DNA of 64,000 nucleotides from Algoriphagus vanfongensis DSM 17529. Its GTDB lineage: Bacteria; Bacteroidota; Bacteroidia; Cytophagales; Cyclobacteriaceae. Shown piece after piece: positions 45,965 through 55,062 of the stretch; within the stretch, counting starts at the first letter, position 1, and each line of letters opens with the position of its first letter. Made by a program: the position numbers and the translations under genes. The notes beneath the pieces were generated by a model. The model made no database searches, was not told the origin of the DNA, and saw only the letters and a list, made by a program, of their open reading frames with translations. Location of the stretch: contig NZ_AUBX01000014.1 in the NCBI RefSeq assembly GCF_000429465.1, positions 406,001 through 470,000 of the forward strand, read 5' to 3'.

Positions 45965-47200
45965 CTAGTATTCAAGGATTCCTTCTGTCACAAACTGCTC
46001 GGCTCCTTCCAAGGTACTATGCAAGATGATCCGAAAGGTCGTTCCTCCACCCAGCTCTGAGTTTTTAACAAAGATTTTCCCGCCGTGATAGCTTTCGATG
46101 ATCCGCTTGGCGAGTGTCAGGCCTAGCCCCCAGCCTCGTTGCTTTGTAGAAAAACCGGGATTGAAAACACGCCGATACATCTTTTTCTCCATGCCCTTAC
46201 CTGTATCCGTGATATCCACGATCACAAACTTGTCACTATCCTGAAGCAACTCAATCGTAATGGACCCTTTGCCTTTCATTGCATCCACAGCATTTTTGCA
46301 GATATTTTCCACCACCCATTCGAGCAGGGGCTTATTCATCATTGCATCCAAATCTCTGGAGTCAGCCTTGATGCTCAAATCTACTTTGGTAGAGATTCGC
46401 GGACGAAGATAGTTGATCGTCTCCTCGATTACTTGATATAGGTTTTCTGCCTGGATGACTGGTTTACTTCCTATACTGCTAAATCGCTCTGTCACCATTC
46501 GTAGCTTGACGACATCTTTGTCCATTTCGGAAATGATCTCTTTGTTTTCTTCCCAGACTGGAGAATTTCTCAGGTAATCGATCCAAGCCATCAGTGATGC
46601 GATGGGAGTTCCGAGCTGATGGGCTGTTTCCTTGGTTAGTCCCGCCCAAACTCGATTCTGCTCGGCAATTTTGCTTTGATTGAAAAGCATATAGGCCAAA
46701 GCTCCAAAGATCAAGATCACCGCCAGCTGGATATAAGGGTAATACTTCAGATTGAGCAGCAACTCAGAATTGCGGTAATACACATGGATATCTGCCTCTT
46801 GAAGAAGGATGGGCTCATACTCTGCCTTCATCTCGATGAGTTCGAGCTCCAAGGTCTTCGATGAATCGGCAGCTGTTGCATTTTTTTTGAAAGCAATATT
46901 TCGAAACTCAATCGGAGCTCCCTGCCCATCCACCATGATGATGGGAATAGAGTAATTTTGCTGGATAATCTCCTGATTGATAAAGGTCAGATTTTCGGCG
47001 GTCGAGGCGGCATATTCCAAAGCGCTGGAAAGCAACTCAATCTGTCTCCGCTCCCGATCCCGCAATTCCTCCACCAGACTATTGGTATACCAGATCGATC
47101 CAGCACCAATAGTCAAAGAGACCAGAACCAAGAGCCATTTGACTTGTTTTCGGTTTTGATAAAAATCAATAGAGGTGAGATCTTGAAATCTGTTTTTCAT
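45965..47200 (-). CDS. Sensor histidine kinase, membrane bound
   Basis: A 411-residue kinase with two membrane helices (about residues 21-40 and 157-173) enclosing a periplasmic domain of about 115 residues. The phosphoacceptor His is H194 in KETAHQLGTPIASLMAW, the form common in Bacteroidota. The ATPase domain has the N box ENICKNAVDAM, G1 DTGKGME and G2 GWGLGLTLAKRII. No response regulator is next to it, so the partner and signal are unknown. The stop codon lies next to the repeat-rich spacer before prfC. Confidence 0.93.
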   Translation of the reverse strand: MKNRFQDLTSIDFYQNRKQVKWLLVLVSLTIGAGSIWYTNSLVEELRDRERRQIELLSSALEYAASTAENLTFINQEIIQQNYSIPIIMVDGQGAPIEFRNIAFKKNATAADSSKTLELELIEMKAEYEPILLQEADIHVYYRNSELLLNLKYYPYIQLAVILIFGALAYMLFNQSKIAEQNRVWAGLTKETAHQLGTPIASLMAWIDYLRNSPVWEENKEIISEMDKDVVKLRMVTERFSSIGSKPVIQAENLYQVIEETINYLRPRISTKVDLSIKADSRDLDAMMNKPLLEWVVENICKNAVDAMKGKGSITIELLQDSDKFVIVDITDTGKGMEKKMYRRVFNPGFSTKQRGWGLGLTLAKRIIESYHGGKIFVKNSELGGGTTFRIILHSTLEGAEQFVTEGILEY

Positions 47201-47275
47201 GAATTGTAATACAGCTACTAGGCTATTAACTGAGCAAAGTCATAGATAGTATATCTGGCTTATAGATATTATCAG

Positions 47276-47307
47276 TTGGCTTTTCCGACCGCCCTGTCGT
47301 AAATTTA
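47276..47307 (+). promoter_or_regulatory. Promoter of dps
   Basis: -33 TTG (47276-47278), 21-bp spacer, -7 TAAATTTA (47300-47307), one mismatch to TAnnTTTG. Transcription would start about 24 nt before the dps ATG. Confidence 0.5.
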
Positions 47308-47337
47308 TGGTATTAAAAGTAAGACCAAAACAAAACA

Positions 47338-47814
47338 ATGAATATGAAAACGAACGACATCGGATTAGAAGTAAAAGAAAGCAATGTATTGGTAGAAAAG
47401 CTAAATGGACTCTTGGCAAACTATCAGGTTTACTATCAGAATTTGAGAAACTTTCATTGGAATGTCTCTGGCCCAAACTTTTTTGAGCTTCATGCCAAGT
47501 TTGAGGAATTGTACAATGAGGCCAACGTTTCCGTGGACGAATTGGCAGAGCGAATTTTGACGCTGGGAGGCAGACCACTGTCTTCCTATCAAGAATACAT
47601 CGAAACTGCCACCATCCAAGAGGCCAAAAAAGTAGATGAGCCTGTGAAAATGGTAGAAACTATCAGAAGTAACATGACCACGCTTTTGGAACTGGAAAGA
47701 GAAACTCTGGAAGCGGCCGGCGACTCGAACGACGAAGGAACTGCCTCTCTGATGAGCGACTACATCACTGCGAAAGAAAAGGTAGTTTGGATGCTTTCTG
47801 CTTATTTGAGATAA
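47338..47814 (+). CDS. dps: Dps-family DNA-protection and iron-storage protein
   Basis: A 158-residue ferritin-like four-helix protein. The ferroxidase-centre residues lie in NFHWNVSGPNFFELHAKFEELYNE, with the conserved W, H and DE(L)AERI that follow. It stores iron as a dodecamer and protects DNA from peroxide. ATG 47338 is followed by a second Met two codons on; either may be used. It is monocistronic with a promoter and a terminator. Confidence 0.94.
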   Translation: MNMKTNDIGLEVKESNVLVEKLNGLLANYQVYYQNLRNFHWNVSGPNFFELHAKFEELYNEANVSVDELAERILTLGGRPLSSYQEYIETATIQEAKKVDEPVKMVETIRSNMTTLLELERETLEAAGDSNDEGTASLMSDYITAKEKVVWMLSAYLR

Positions 47815-47834
47815 ATTCCAATCGAACACATATC

Positions 47835-47866
47835 AAAAATCCCGACTATCACGGTCGGGATTTTTT
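47835..47866. terminator. Bidirectional intrinsic terminator after dps
   Basis: AAAAATCCCGAC / GTCGGGATTTTT, 12-bp stem with a 7-base loop and T6 at the right end, A5 at the left. It ends dps and can also end the ABC exporter operon on the minus strand. Confidence 0.88.
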
Positions 47867-47877
47867 GCTTTTTAATC

Positions 47878-47932
47878 GTTGCTTCTTGACTCTTGTTTCT
47901 TATCTCTTGCCTCTTGAATCTCGTTTCTTAGC
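47878..47932 (+). repeat. Iterated CTTGnnTCTTG-type word repeat
   Basis: The short spacer is made of degenerate repeats of a seven-base word (TTGACTC, TTGTTTC, TTATCTC, TTGCCTC, TTGAATC, TCGTTTC, TTAGCTC), seven units in register with a constant final TC or CTC pattern. It has no other feature. Confidence 0.5.
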
Positions 47933-47933
47933 T

Positions 47934-49238
47934 CTAATTATTTGTCTTGATCCACTTCCAAAGTGTTTTGTAGCTAGGCTTGGTACCATGCATCAGGATT
48001 CCGATTCGGTAGATTTTGCCAGCCACCCAAGTAGTACCTAGGAAACCCAAAATCAATAAACTCATAGAAAGGGCCAATTCCCAAAAAGGAACTCCATAAC
48101 TCACGCGGCCCATCATCGCTATCGGGGAGGTCAAAGGAATCACCGATAGCCAAAAAGAGGTCGTACTGTTAGGGTCCTGCAAGATGAATACAAACAAGCC
48201 CATATAAGAAACTATCAAGGGAACCGTCACGGGGAGCATAAACTGCTGCGCATCAGAGGGTGTCTCCACTGCAGATCCTATCCCTGCAAACAAAGCTCCA
48301 TAAAGAAGATATCCGCCTAGAAAATAGAAGACAAAACAAGCTACGAGAGTCACAAAGTCTATCCCATTGATCACTTGTAAAATCTCTGCCACTCCGCTGT
48401 CAGGCACTTGTTCCATGCCAGCTTGAGCCATTTCCATTGCTTGCTGCTGAGGCATCTGCATCCCAAGATAGCCGGTGACGATCGTAGTCAGCCCCCCTAT
48501 CAACACTATCCAAATCAATAGTTGAGTCAAACCTACTCCAGCGATTCCCACGATTTTCCCCATCATCAGCTGAAAAGGCTTCAATGAAGAAACCAAAATC
48601 TCGACGATCCGACTGGATTTTTCTTCGATGACACCCTGCATGATCTGATTGCCATAGATGAAAATAAACATGTAGATCAGGATCCCAGCGACAAAACCTA
48701 TTGCATAGTTGACAGTTGCGTTAGACACTTTCTCTCCTCCTTGCTCATCCAGCATAATGGACTTGATATCCACAGAGGTCCTGATATCAGTGATGATTTT
48801 GGGATCTATCCCCGTTTCGTAGAGACGCTGATCTTCAATCTTTTTTTTGAGACTTGACTCCAGATAGGACATCAGGTTCATATTGGGATTTTCCTCTCCA
48901 TAGAAGGTGATACCTTGAGGACTTTTCAGGTCAAAGGATGGGATATGCAAAAACCCATAACGATCGCCATTTTTGACCAACTCTTTCGCTTCATCTATAC
49001 TCCGATCCGAAAAAGAAAACGCGTATTGTTCAGAGCTTTCCAAAAAGAAAAGCTTGTTGTCATCCACCACTTCAATGATCCGTAGGGATTGATTTTCTTT
49101 TTCCTCCACGGCTATCCATACAAAAATGGCCATGATCGCAGGGAATATCAGTGGAGTCAGCAATGTTGCCAATAGAAAAGATTTCTTCTTGACTCGTGCC
49201 AAATATTCACGCTGTATGACCAACCAAATCTTATTCAT
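47934..49238 (-). CDS. ABC-2 type transporter permease (NatB-like)
   Basis: A 434-residue membrane protein of the ABC-2 class. An N-terminal helix (KSFLLATLLTPLIFPAIMAIFVWIA) is followed by a large extracytoplasmic part (about residues 45-185) and five to six C-terminal helices starting NYAIGFVAGILIYMFIFIYG. The QIMQGVIEEKSSRIVEILVSSLKPFQLMMGKI stretch is the cytoplasmic coupling region typical of NatB/YhaP proteins. It overlaps the ATPase gene by 8 bp. Substrate unknown; Na+ export in NatAB of Bacillus is only a family analogy. Confidence 0.9.
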   Translation of the reverse strand: MNKIWLVIQREYLARVKKKSFLLATLLTPLIFPAIMAIFVWIAVEEKENQSLRIIEVVDDNKLFFLESSEQYAFSFSDRSIDEAKELVKNGDRYGFLHIPSFDLKSPQGITFYGEENPNMNLMSYLESSLKKKIEDQRLYETGIDPKIITDIRTSVDIKSIMLDEQGGEKVSNATVNYAIGFVAGILIYMFIFIYGNQIMQGVIEEKSSRIVEILVSSLKPFQLMMGKIVGIAGVGLTQLLIWIVLIGGLTTIVTGYLGMQMPQQQAMEMAQAGMEQVPDSGVAEILQVINGIDFVTLVACFVFYFLGGYLLYGALFAGIGSAVETPSDAQQFMLPVTVPLIVSYMGLFVFILQDPNSTTSFWLSVIPLTSPIAMMGRVSYGVPFWELALSMSLLILGFLGTTWVAGKIYRIGILMHGTKPSYKTLWKWIKTNN

Positions 49239-50124
49239 GCTTTGTGGATTTTACTTGGTGAATAAAAATCTCTTCCATACTTGGAATTACTTCCTGAAAT
49301 CTTGAAATCTGCCCATAAGGCATCAACTCTCCCAAAAGTTCATTGGGAGTCTTCCCGCTCAGAGGAAGAGTAAAATGATAAGAACCGTCTTCTTCGTGCG
49401 CGATCCATTCTGCAGGGATAGGCTTCACAGGATGATCCACGGTCACCTGAAACACCTCCGGTCTATAGCTATTCTTGACTTGGCGGATCGTGCCGTCCAA
49501 TATTTTTTGGGAGCGGTTGATCATCGCCACTTGATCACAGAGGAGTTCCACAGATTCCATTCTGTGTGTACTGAGGATCACAGTCGTTCCTTGGGATTTC
49601 AGCTCCAAAATCTGATCCTTGATGATTTCGGCATTGACAGGATCAAATCCTGAAAACGGTTCATCTAAGATCAATAAGGGAGGGTTATGTATGATCGTCG
49701 AGATAAACTGAACTTTCTGGGCCATCCCTTTAGAAAGATCTTCGATTTTCTTTTCCTTCCAAGTGGACATTTCCATTTTGTCGAGCCAGAGATTGATCCT
49801 TTTTTTAGCGTCGATCTGGGAGAGTCCTTTGAGTCTGGCAAAATAGAGCATTTGATCCCAGACTTTCATTTTTTTATACAGACCTCTTTCTTCTGGCAAA
49901 TACCCTATCTGACTGATATGATCTGGAGCCAAAGGTCTGCCATCTATGAAAACCTGGCCTGAGTCAGCATCGATGATCTGATTGATAATGCGGATCAATG
50001 TAGATTTGCCTGCGCCATTGGGCCCCAGCAATCCAAAAATCACTCCTTTATTCACCTTTAGATCCAAATCGGTCAAAGCCCGATTGGTCCCATAGGATTT
50101 ATTGAGTTTTTGGGTTTCAAGCAT
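49231..50124 (-). CDS. ABC transporter ATP-binding protein (NatA-like)
   Basis: A 297-residue ATPase: Walker A GLLGPNGAGKSTLIRII, Q loop GYLPEERGLYKKM, signature LSKGMAQKVQF, Walker B LLILDEPFSGFDPVN and H loop STHRMES. A C-terminal domain of about 80 residues (EVFQVTVDHPVKPIPAEW...) follows. It pairs with the permease gene, which overlaps its end. The gene after the secreted protein gene suggests a three-gene operon starting at 51024. Confidence 0.92.
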   Translation of the reverse strand: MLETQKLNKSYGTNRALTDLDLKVNKGVIFGLLGPNGAGKSTLIRIINQIIDADSGQVFIDGRPLAPDHISQIGYLPEERGLYKKMKVWDQMLYFARLKGLSQIDAKKRINLWLDKMEMSTWKEKKIEDLSKGMAQKVQFISTIIHNPPLLILDEPFSGFDPVNAEIIKDQILELKSQGTTVILSTHRMESVELLCDQVAMINRSQKILDGTIRQVKNSYRPEVFQVTVDHPVKPIPAEWIAHEEDGSYHFTLPLSGKTPNELLGELMPYGQISRFQEVIPSMEEIFIHQVKSTKHE

Positions 50125-50136
50125 GTAATGAAAAAC

Positions 50137-51024
50137 TTATTCAACTTTGAGAGAACCCACGCCCACATCCACGGTGAGTTCTAGGAGCTTGGGATCATCC
50201 GCTTGATATCCTTTGGTCACGTAGGTTTCTTTGTCTAAAGAACGCAAATATTTTGGGATTGAAACCCTACACATGGCCGTTGTTTTCATTTTTATCTTGA
50301 CCGGATAAGTGTCAGATGGCAATTTTAAATTTAAAGTACCAGCACCAACGGCGGCGATCACTTGGGAGGAAGTGGCCATCCCATCATCAAAGGACAGGTT
50401 AATATTCCCATAGTTGACCTCAAAAATCATCTTCTTGGCATTGGTAAAATTAGCAGACTGAATATCTACCGTACCCATATTCAAAGTCACTAGCAAGGTG
50501 TCCATTTGCACTTTGTTGGGATCATCAGTCCCATAATGGATGTGAACGTCAGCACTTGCGCTGCGCACCTTCATCTGACTGACAGGCAGCATCGCCAAAT
50601 CAAATTCAGCTTGCCCCACCCCTAGGTTAAACTCTAAGTGGTATAAAAAATTAGATGCCAAGCCCACATCCCAACTGTGAGAAAAGCCTTCTTTTCCACT
50701 GGAAAAAAACTTGGAGGTAATACTTTTACCGAGATTGTCCGACTCGATATTTTTATGAGACAGCGATGACCAGAGGATGTTGTCTTTGACTTCGTGATAA
50801 AATGAAGGCAATATATTGGTCTGCTCAAGATGTCCATGAATATAGATAGGCTCCATGGATCTGACTCTTTTGAGATGGGTGGCACTCTTATAAGATGAAA
50901 ACTCCAAGATCACCAGATCAAAGCCTTCTCTTTCAGGTGTCCGATATTCCTTGACCAATTGCGCATGGGCATCAGCCCAACCATAGCAACTCACCAATAG
51001 AAACAGACATAATTTTCTCAGCAT
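50137..51024 (-). CDS. Secreted protein with adhesin-like beta repeats, function unknown
   Basis: A 295-residue exported protein: signal peptide MLRKLCLFLLVSCYGWADAHA, cleavage before QLVKEY. The second half consists of short beta strands of the type 'LLVTLNMGTVDIQSANF', 'MIFEVNYGNINLSFDDG', 'IAAVGAGTLNLKLPSD', 'LTVDVGVGSLKVE', the stacked layout of DUF4097/'toast rack' domains. It is 12 bp upstream of the ABC ATPase gene and could be part of that operon. I do not assign a function. Confidence 0.75.
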   Translation of the reverse strand: MLRKLCLFLLVSCYGWADAHAQLVKEYRTPEREGFDLVILEFSSYKSATHLKRVRSMEPIYIHGHLEQTNILPSFYHEVKDNILWSSLSHKNIESDNLGKSITSKFFSSGKEGFSHSWDVGLASNFLYHLEFNLGVGQAEFDLAMLPVSQMKVRSASADVHIHYGTDDPNKVQMDTLLVTLNMGTVDIQSANFTNAKKMIFEVNYGNINLSFDDGMATSSQVIAAVGAGTLNLKLPSDTYPVKIKMKTTAMCRVSIPKYLRSLDKETYVTKGYQADDPKLLELTVDVGVGSLKVE

Positions 51025-51067
51025 ACGGTAAGATTACGACTTGACCCGAAAAAGGTTCTAAAAATAT

Positions 51068-51095
51068 AAAAAAAGCCAGAATTGCTTCTGGCTTT
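51068..51095 (-). terminator. Intrinsic terminator of grpE-dnaJ
   Basis: A perfect 10-bp stem, AAAGCCAGAA / TTCTGGCTTT (51072-51081, 51086-51095) with a 4-base loop. On the minus strand it is followed by T7. It is 7 bp after the dnaJ stop. Confidence 0.88.
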
Positions 51096-51102
51096 GGATT
51101 TT

Positions 51103-52215
51103 CTAGAAAAACTCTTTCATCTTATCAAAGAAAGACTTGTCTGCTTTGCCTGGGTCCGGCTTGAAATTCTCCGAATCTCTCATCGCTTCCAGAGTTTGTT
51201 TTTCCTCTTTGGAAAGTTGTGTAGGAGTCCAGACGTTGACCATGATCAATTGATCTCCCTTGGAATAGCCATTGATATCTTTGATCCCTTTACCTTTCAA
51301 TCTGAGCACTTTTCCAGATTGGGTGCCTGGATCGATTTTTATTTTCACTTTACCATCTATGGTTGGCACTTCTACGGAAGCTCCTAAAGCGGCGTCTACA
51401 AAAGACACATACAGGTCAAAAACTACATTGTTGCCATCTCTCTGTAGTGTAGTATCTTCCACCTCCTCGATGACGATCAACAAGTCCCCAGCAATTCCTC
51501 CTGGGATTTCATTCCCTTTGCCTGACATGCTTAGTTGCATACCCTCTGCTACACCACCTGGTATATTGATAGAGATTACTTCTTCTTTGACTACCAAGCC
51601 TCTTGCATCGGCCTCGGCTGGTTTTTTGTCCACTATCTGGCCACTACCTCCGCAGACTCCACAGGTGCTGGCAGAAACCATCTGACCAAGCATAGTATTG
51701 ACCACCTTCTTGATCTGGCCGCTGCCATTACAGGAAGTACAGGACTTGAAGGTCACTCCCTGAGCGACCACATGTCTTTTAACTTTGATCTTTTTCTCTA
51801 CACCATTGGCAATTTCCTGCAAGTTGAGTTTCAACTTCACACGGAGATTGGTGCCTTTTTTAGTGCGACGGCCACCACCACCGCCTCCGCCACCGAAGAA
51901 AGAGGAAAATCCGCCGCCACCGAAGATATCTCCAAACTGAGAGAAAATATCGTCCATGTTCATACCGCCACCACCATAGCCGCCATTTCCACCTAGTCCT
52001 TGATGGCCAAACTGATCATAGCGCTGCTTTTTCTCTGCATTGCTGAGCACCTCGTATGCTTCGGCTGCTTCTTTGAACTTCTCTTCAGCTTCCGGATTGT
52101 CCGGGTTTTTATCGGGGTGGTACTGGATCGCCAGCTTGCGGTAGGCCTTTTTGATCTCATCAGCTGAGGCCGATTTACTGACTCCTAATACTTCGTAATA
52201 GTCTCTTTTAGCCAT
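51103..52215 (-). CDS. dnaJ: Chaperone DnaJ with a reduced zinc domain
   Basis: A 370-residue Hsp40. The J domain has HPD at residues 33-35, followed by a long Gly/Phe-rich region (to about residue 115). The zinc domain has only two CxxCxGxG motifs, at C159/C162 (CTSCNGSG) and C185/C188 (CGVCGGSG), where type I DnaJ has four. The positions where the first (after KKIKVKRHV) and fourth (before VISINIPGG) would be carry no Cys. By position the kept pair corresponds to zinc centre II. The C-terminal substrate domains are normal ([25 protein letters not shown]). It is in an operon with grpE. Confidence 0.94.
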   Translation of the reverse strand: MAKRDYYEVLGVSKSASADEIKKAYRKLAIQYHPDKNPDNPEAEEKFKEAAEAYEVLSNAEKKQRYDQFGHQGLGGNGGYGGGGMNMDDIFSQFGDIFGGGGFSSFFGGGGGGGGRRTKKGTNLRVKLKLNLQEIANGVEKKIKVKRHVVAQGVTFKSCTSCNGSGQIKKVVNTMLGQMVSASTCGVCGGSGQIVDKKPAEADARGLVVKEEVISINIPGGVAEGMQLSMSGKGNEIPGGIAGDLLIVIEEVEDTTLQRDGNNVVFDLYVSFVDAALGASVEVPTIDGKVKIKIDPGTQSGKVLRLKGKGIKDINGYSKGDQLIMVNVWTPTQLSKEEKQTLEAMRDSENFKPDPGKADKSFFDKMKEFF

Positions 52216-52217
52216 AA

Positions 52218-52781
52218 TTATGCTCCTGTCACTACTTTGGCAAATCGAACCACCTTATCACCTAAGGTGTATCCTTTTTCTACCACGTCAATTACTTTCC
52301 CTTTCATTTCTTCATTTGGTGCAGGGATCTGGGTGATCGCCTCTTGGGTATCCGCATCAAATGGATTGCCGATTAGGTCCTCCATCGGCTTTAGGCCTTT
52401 GTTTTCGAGGATTTTCATCAGCTTATTAAAAATCAACAGATTTCCTTCTCTGATTTTTTGCGCATCTTCTTCTGCCTCGTTGGCTTTGGAAGCACGTTCA
52501 AAATCATCCACCACTGGAATCAAGTCTCTCAACACTTCCTCTGAAGCAGTCTTGATCAAATCCAGTCTTTCTTTAGCATTTCGCTTTCTGAAATTTTCAA
52601 AATCGGAGTAAAGTCTCAAATACTTATCCCGAGTCTCAGCGACTTCGGCTTCCAGTTTTGCCAATGGGTTTTCCTCATTTTGAACTTCAGTGGCTGTCTC
52701 TTCAGCTTTCACTTCTTTTTCAGCCGATTCTTCCACGACTTCCTGTTGGTTATCTTTCACTTCTTTGTCCTTATTTTTCAT
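52218..52781 (-). CDS. grpE: Nucleotide exchange factor GrpE
   Basis: A 187-residue co-chaperone that releases ADP from DnaK. A charged N-terminal tail ([23 protein letters not shown]) leads into the long dimer coiled coil ([31 protein letters not shown]) and the C-terminal beta-wing ([43 protein letters not shown]). It starts the grpE-dnaJ operon, 2 bp before dnaJ. dnaK is not in the window. Confidence 0.95.
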   Translation of the reverse strand: MKNKDKEVKDNQQEVVEESAEKEVKAEETATEVQNEENPLAKLEAEVAETRDKYLRLYSDFENFRKRNAKERLDLIKTASEEVLRDLIPVVDDFERASKANEAEEDAQKIREGNLLIFNKLMKILENKGLKPMEDLIGNPFDADTQEAITQIPAPNEEMKGKVIDVVEKGYTLGDKVVRFAKVVTGA

Positions 52782-52856
52782 TTGAATAAATCAATAGCCG
52801 GTTTTCACTGCTTCATCAATATGTTTGCCACAGACAGAATCCTGACAAACTGACAC

Positions 52857-53852
52857 TCAATCTGCATGGATTGCCTGCCAAATCATATCTTTCAGTTGAT
52901 CCAGATTGGTCTGAGCTACTGCCGAGATAAAAACAGATGGTAGCTCCTGAGGCAATTCGGCTTGCATCTCAGCCATCAGTTCTGCATCCAGCATATCCGA
53001 TTTGGATATTGCCAGAAGCCTTTTCTTGTCCAACAACTCCGGATTATATTTTTCCAACTCGCCAAGCAAGATCTGATATTGCTCTTTGATGCTAGTGGCA
53101 TCGGCGGGAATTAAAAAAAGTAAGATTGAATTTCTTTCGATATGTCTCAGAAACCGGATCCCCAAACCTTTCCCCTCAGAGGCACCTTCAATGATCCCTG
53201 GAATATCCGCCATGACAAAGGATTTGTCATCCCGATATCCTACTACACCGAGATTGGGAACTAGAGTAGTGAAAGGATAATCTCCAATTTCCGGTTTGGC
53301 AGCAGAAATAGATGACAGAAGTGTGGATTTACCTGCATTGGGGAATCCTACCAATCCGACATCCGCCAAAAGTTTGAGCTCCAAAATAATCCACTCTTCG
53401 ATCCCTGCCTCTCCTGGCTGTGCATAATGCGGAGCCTGATTTGTAGCTGATTTGAAATTGTGGTTTCCCAATCCACCTCTTCCGCCTTTGGTCAGAATAA
53501 CTTCCTGTCCATCTTCAGTGATCTCAAATCTTTTCTCTCCGGTTTCAGCGTCCTTGGCAACAGTACCAAGAGGAACGTCCAAGATAATATCTTTCCCATC
53601 GGCACCTGTACGCCTACCTCCTTCACCACCTTTTCCAGCTTCAGCGATCACATGCTTTTTATATTTGAGATGAAGTAGAGTCCAATGCTGCGCATTGCCT
53701 CTCAGGATAATATGTCCCCCTCGACCACCATCTCCTCCATCGGGTCCACCTTTGGGCACATGCTTTTCTCGCCTGAAGTGAAGAGATCCGGCACCACCTG
53801 CGCCAGAACGTGAACAAAACTTCACGTAGTCTATAAAGTTAGAATCTGCCAT
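52857..53852 (-). CDS. obgE: GTPase ObgE/CgtA
   Basis: A 331-residue ribosome-assembly GTPase. The N-terminal Obg fold has the Gly-rich [34 protein letters not shown] start. The G domain has G1 [14 protein letters not shown]3 [19 protein letters not shown] and G4 ISKSDML. It lacks the C-terminal extension of some Obg proteins. On the minus strand it is downstream of adk, with a hairpin and a -7 box in the spacer. Confidence 0.95.
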   Translation of the reverse strand: MADSNFIDYVKFCSRSGAGGAGSLHFRREKHVPKGGPDGGDGGRGGHIILRGNAQHWTLLHLKYKKHVIAEAGKGGEGGRRTGADGKDIILDVPLGTVAKDAETGEKRFEITEDGQEVILTKGGRGGLGNHNFKSATNQAPHYAQPGEAGIEEWIILELKLLADVGLVGFPNAGKSTLLSSISAAKPEIGDYPFTTLVPNLGVVGYRDDKSFVMADIPGIIEGASEGKGLGIRFLRHIERNSILLFLIPADATSIKEQYQILLGELEKYNPELLDKKRLLAISKSDMLDAELMAEMQAELPQELPSVFISAVAQTNLDQLKDMIWQAIHAD

Positions 53853-53865
53853 GGGATTTAATTAA

Positions 53866-53889
53866 TAAAAAAGGCTAAGCAAATAGCCT
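53866..53889 (-). terminator. Hairpin with T run in the adk-obgE spacer
   Basis: AGGCTA / TAGCCT (53872-53877, 53884-53889) with a 6-base loop and T6 after it on the minus strand. It may be the adk terminator, but a TAATTTTG -7 box at 53906-53913 lies upstream of it, so it may also be within the obgE leader. Confidence 0.55.
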
Positions 53890-53905
53890 AGCCTAGTTGA
53901 GTTTG

Positions 53906-53913
53906 CAAAATTA
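53906..53913 (-). promoter_or_regulatory. -7 promoter box of obgE (TAATTTTG)
   Basis: An exact TAnnTTTG match on the minus strand between the adk stop (53929) and obgE start (53852). No convincing TTG at -33. Confidence 0.4.
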
Positions 53914-53928
53914 GCAAAATATGCCAAA

Positions 53929-54501
53929 TCAATAAGAATCTATCACTGCCGCGATCTCCTGAAAGATCGAGTCGATCTCTCCCACCCCATTGATTTTTTG
54001 AAATTTACCCTGTTTCTCATAATAAGAAGCCACAGGCAATGTCTCATCCAAATAAACCTTGATCCGAGTATTGATCTTTTCATCATCCTGATCATCTACT
54101 CGACCCGAGGTCTTGCCTCTTTCTTTGATACGAGCTTTGAGAATATCTTCCTCTACATCTAACGCAATCATGCCTGAAATACTCATATCATGCTTAGCAA
54201 GCATGACATCAAGTGCTTCCGCCTGAGCAGTTGTTCGAGGGAATCCATCAAAAATGAAGCCTTTGCTATCTTTTGTTTCCTCGATCTTCTCCTCGACCAT
54301 TCCGATCACCACTTCATCAGGTACCAATCGGCCTTCATTCATATATTTCTTAGCTAGTGTCCCTAGCTCAGTCCCTTCTCCCAAGTGTTTTCTGAACAAG
54401 TCACCTGTAGATAGATGAGTCAAGCCATATTTTTCAATAAGTTTTTCACTTTGGGTACCTTTTCCTGCACCCGGAGGGCCAAATAATACGATATTATGCA
54501 T
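53929..54501 (-). CDS. adk: Adenylate kinase
   Basis: A 190-residue kinase: P loop FGPPGAGKGTQSEKL, AMP site HLSTGDLFRKHL, GFIFDGFPRTTAQAEAL, and a short, Cys-free lid (KERGKTSGRVDDQDDEKINTR). It equilibrates ATP, ADP and AMP. The short-lid form is common in Bacteroidota. It lies 21 bp after hpt. Confidence 0.96.
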   Translation of the reverse strand: MHNIVLFGPPGAGKGTQSEKLIEKYGLTHLSTGDLFRKHLGEGTELGTLAKKYMNEGRLVPDEVVIGMVEEKIEETKDSKGFIFDGFPRTTAQAEALDVMLAKHDMSISGMIALDVEEDILKARIKERGKTSGRVDDQDDEKINTRIKVYLDETLPVASYYEKQGKFQKINGVGEIDSIFQEIAAVIDSY

Positions 54502-54522
54502 TCTGATTTTTTTGTGTTATGA

Positions 54523-55056
54523 CTACGCCAATTGGTAAATATCGGGAAGTTCCCTTCCCATCCCATCGTAATCCAATCCGTATCCTACGACAAATTTATT
54601 GGGAATTTCAAAACCCACATAATGAATGGGGTAATTATAGCGAAATGCTTCAGGTTTGTAAAGCAAAGTAGCAATAGAAACTGATGCTGGACTTAGCCCT
54701 TTGAGCTTTCCCAGTAAATAGTTCATGCTTTCTCCAGTATCGACAATATCTTCTACGATAAGAATATTTTTTCCTTTCAGATCAGAGGAAAAACCCATTT
54801 CCTCCTTGATCACACCCGTACTATGAGTCCCGGAATAAGAAGAAATTTTCAAAAACTTAATTTCCTGCGAAGCCACCTTTATTTCTCTGCACAGATCTGC
54901 CATCACAATAAAAGAGCCATTCAATACTCCTATTAATACTAGATTCTGCCCGTCAAAGTCTTTCGAAATTTGAATCCCGAGCTCTTTGAGTCTTTTCCTG
55001 ATTTGATCTTTGGAAATGAAAACTTCAAATTCCTTGTCTTTAATCTTTATTGCCAT
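54523..55056 (-). CDS. hpt: Hypoxanthine phosphoribosyltransferase
   Basis: A 177-residue purine phosphoribosyltransferase. The PRPP-binding loop is ILIVEDIVDTGESMNYLL; FVVGYGLDYDGMGRELPDIYQL is the C-terminal base-binding segment and the LVLIGVLNGSFIVMADL start is typical. It turns hypoxanthine (for example from ade) and guanine into IMP and GMP. It lies 6 bp after the peptidase gene and is followed by adk. Confidence 0.94.
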   Translation of the reverse strand: MAIKIKDKEFEVFISKDQIRKRLKELGIQISKDFDGQNLVLIGVLNGSFIVMADLCREIKVASQEIKFLKISSYSGTHSTGVIKEEMGFSSDLKGKNILIVEDIVDTGESMNYLLGKLKGLSPASVSIATLLYKPEAFRYNYPIHYVGFEIPNKFVVGYGLDYDGMGRELPDIYQLA

Positions 55057-55062
55057 CTATTA

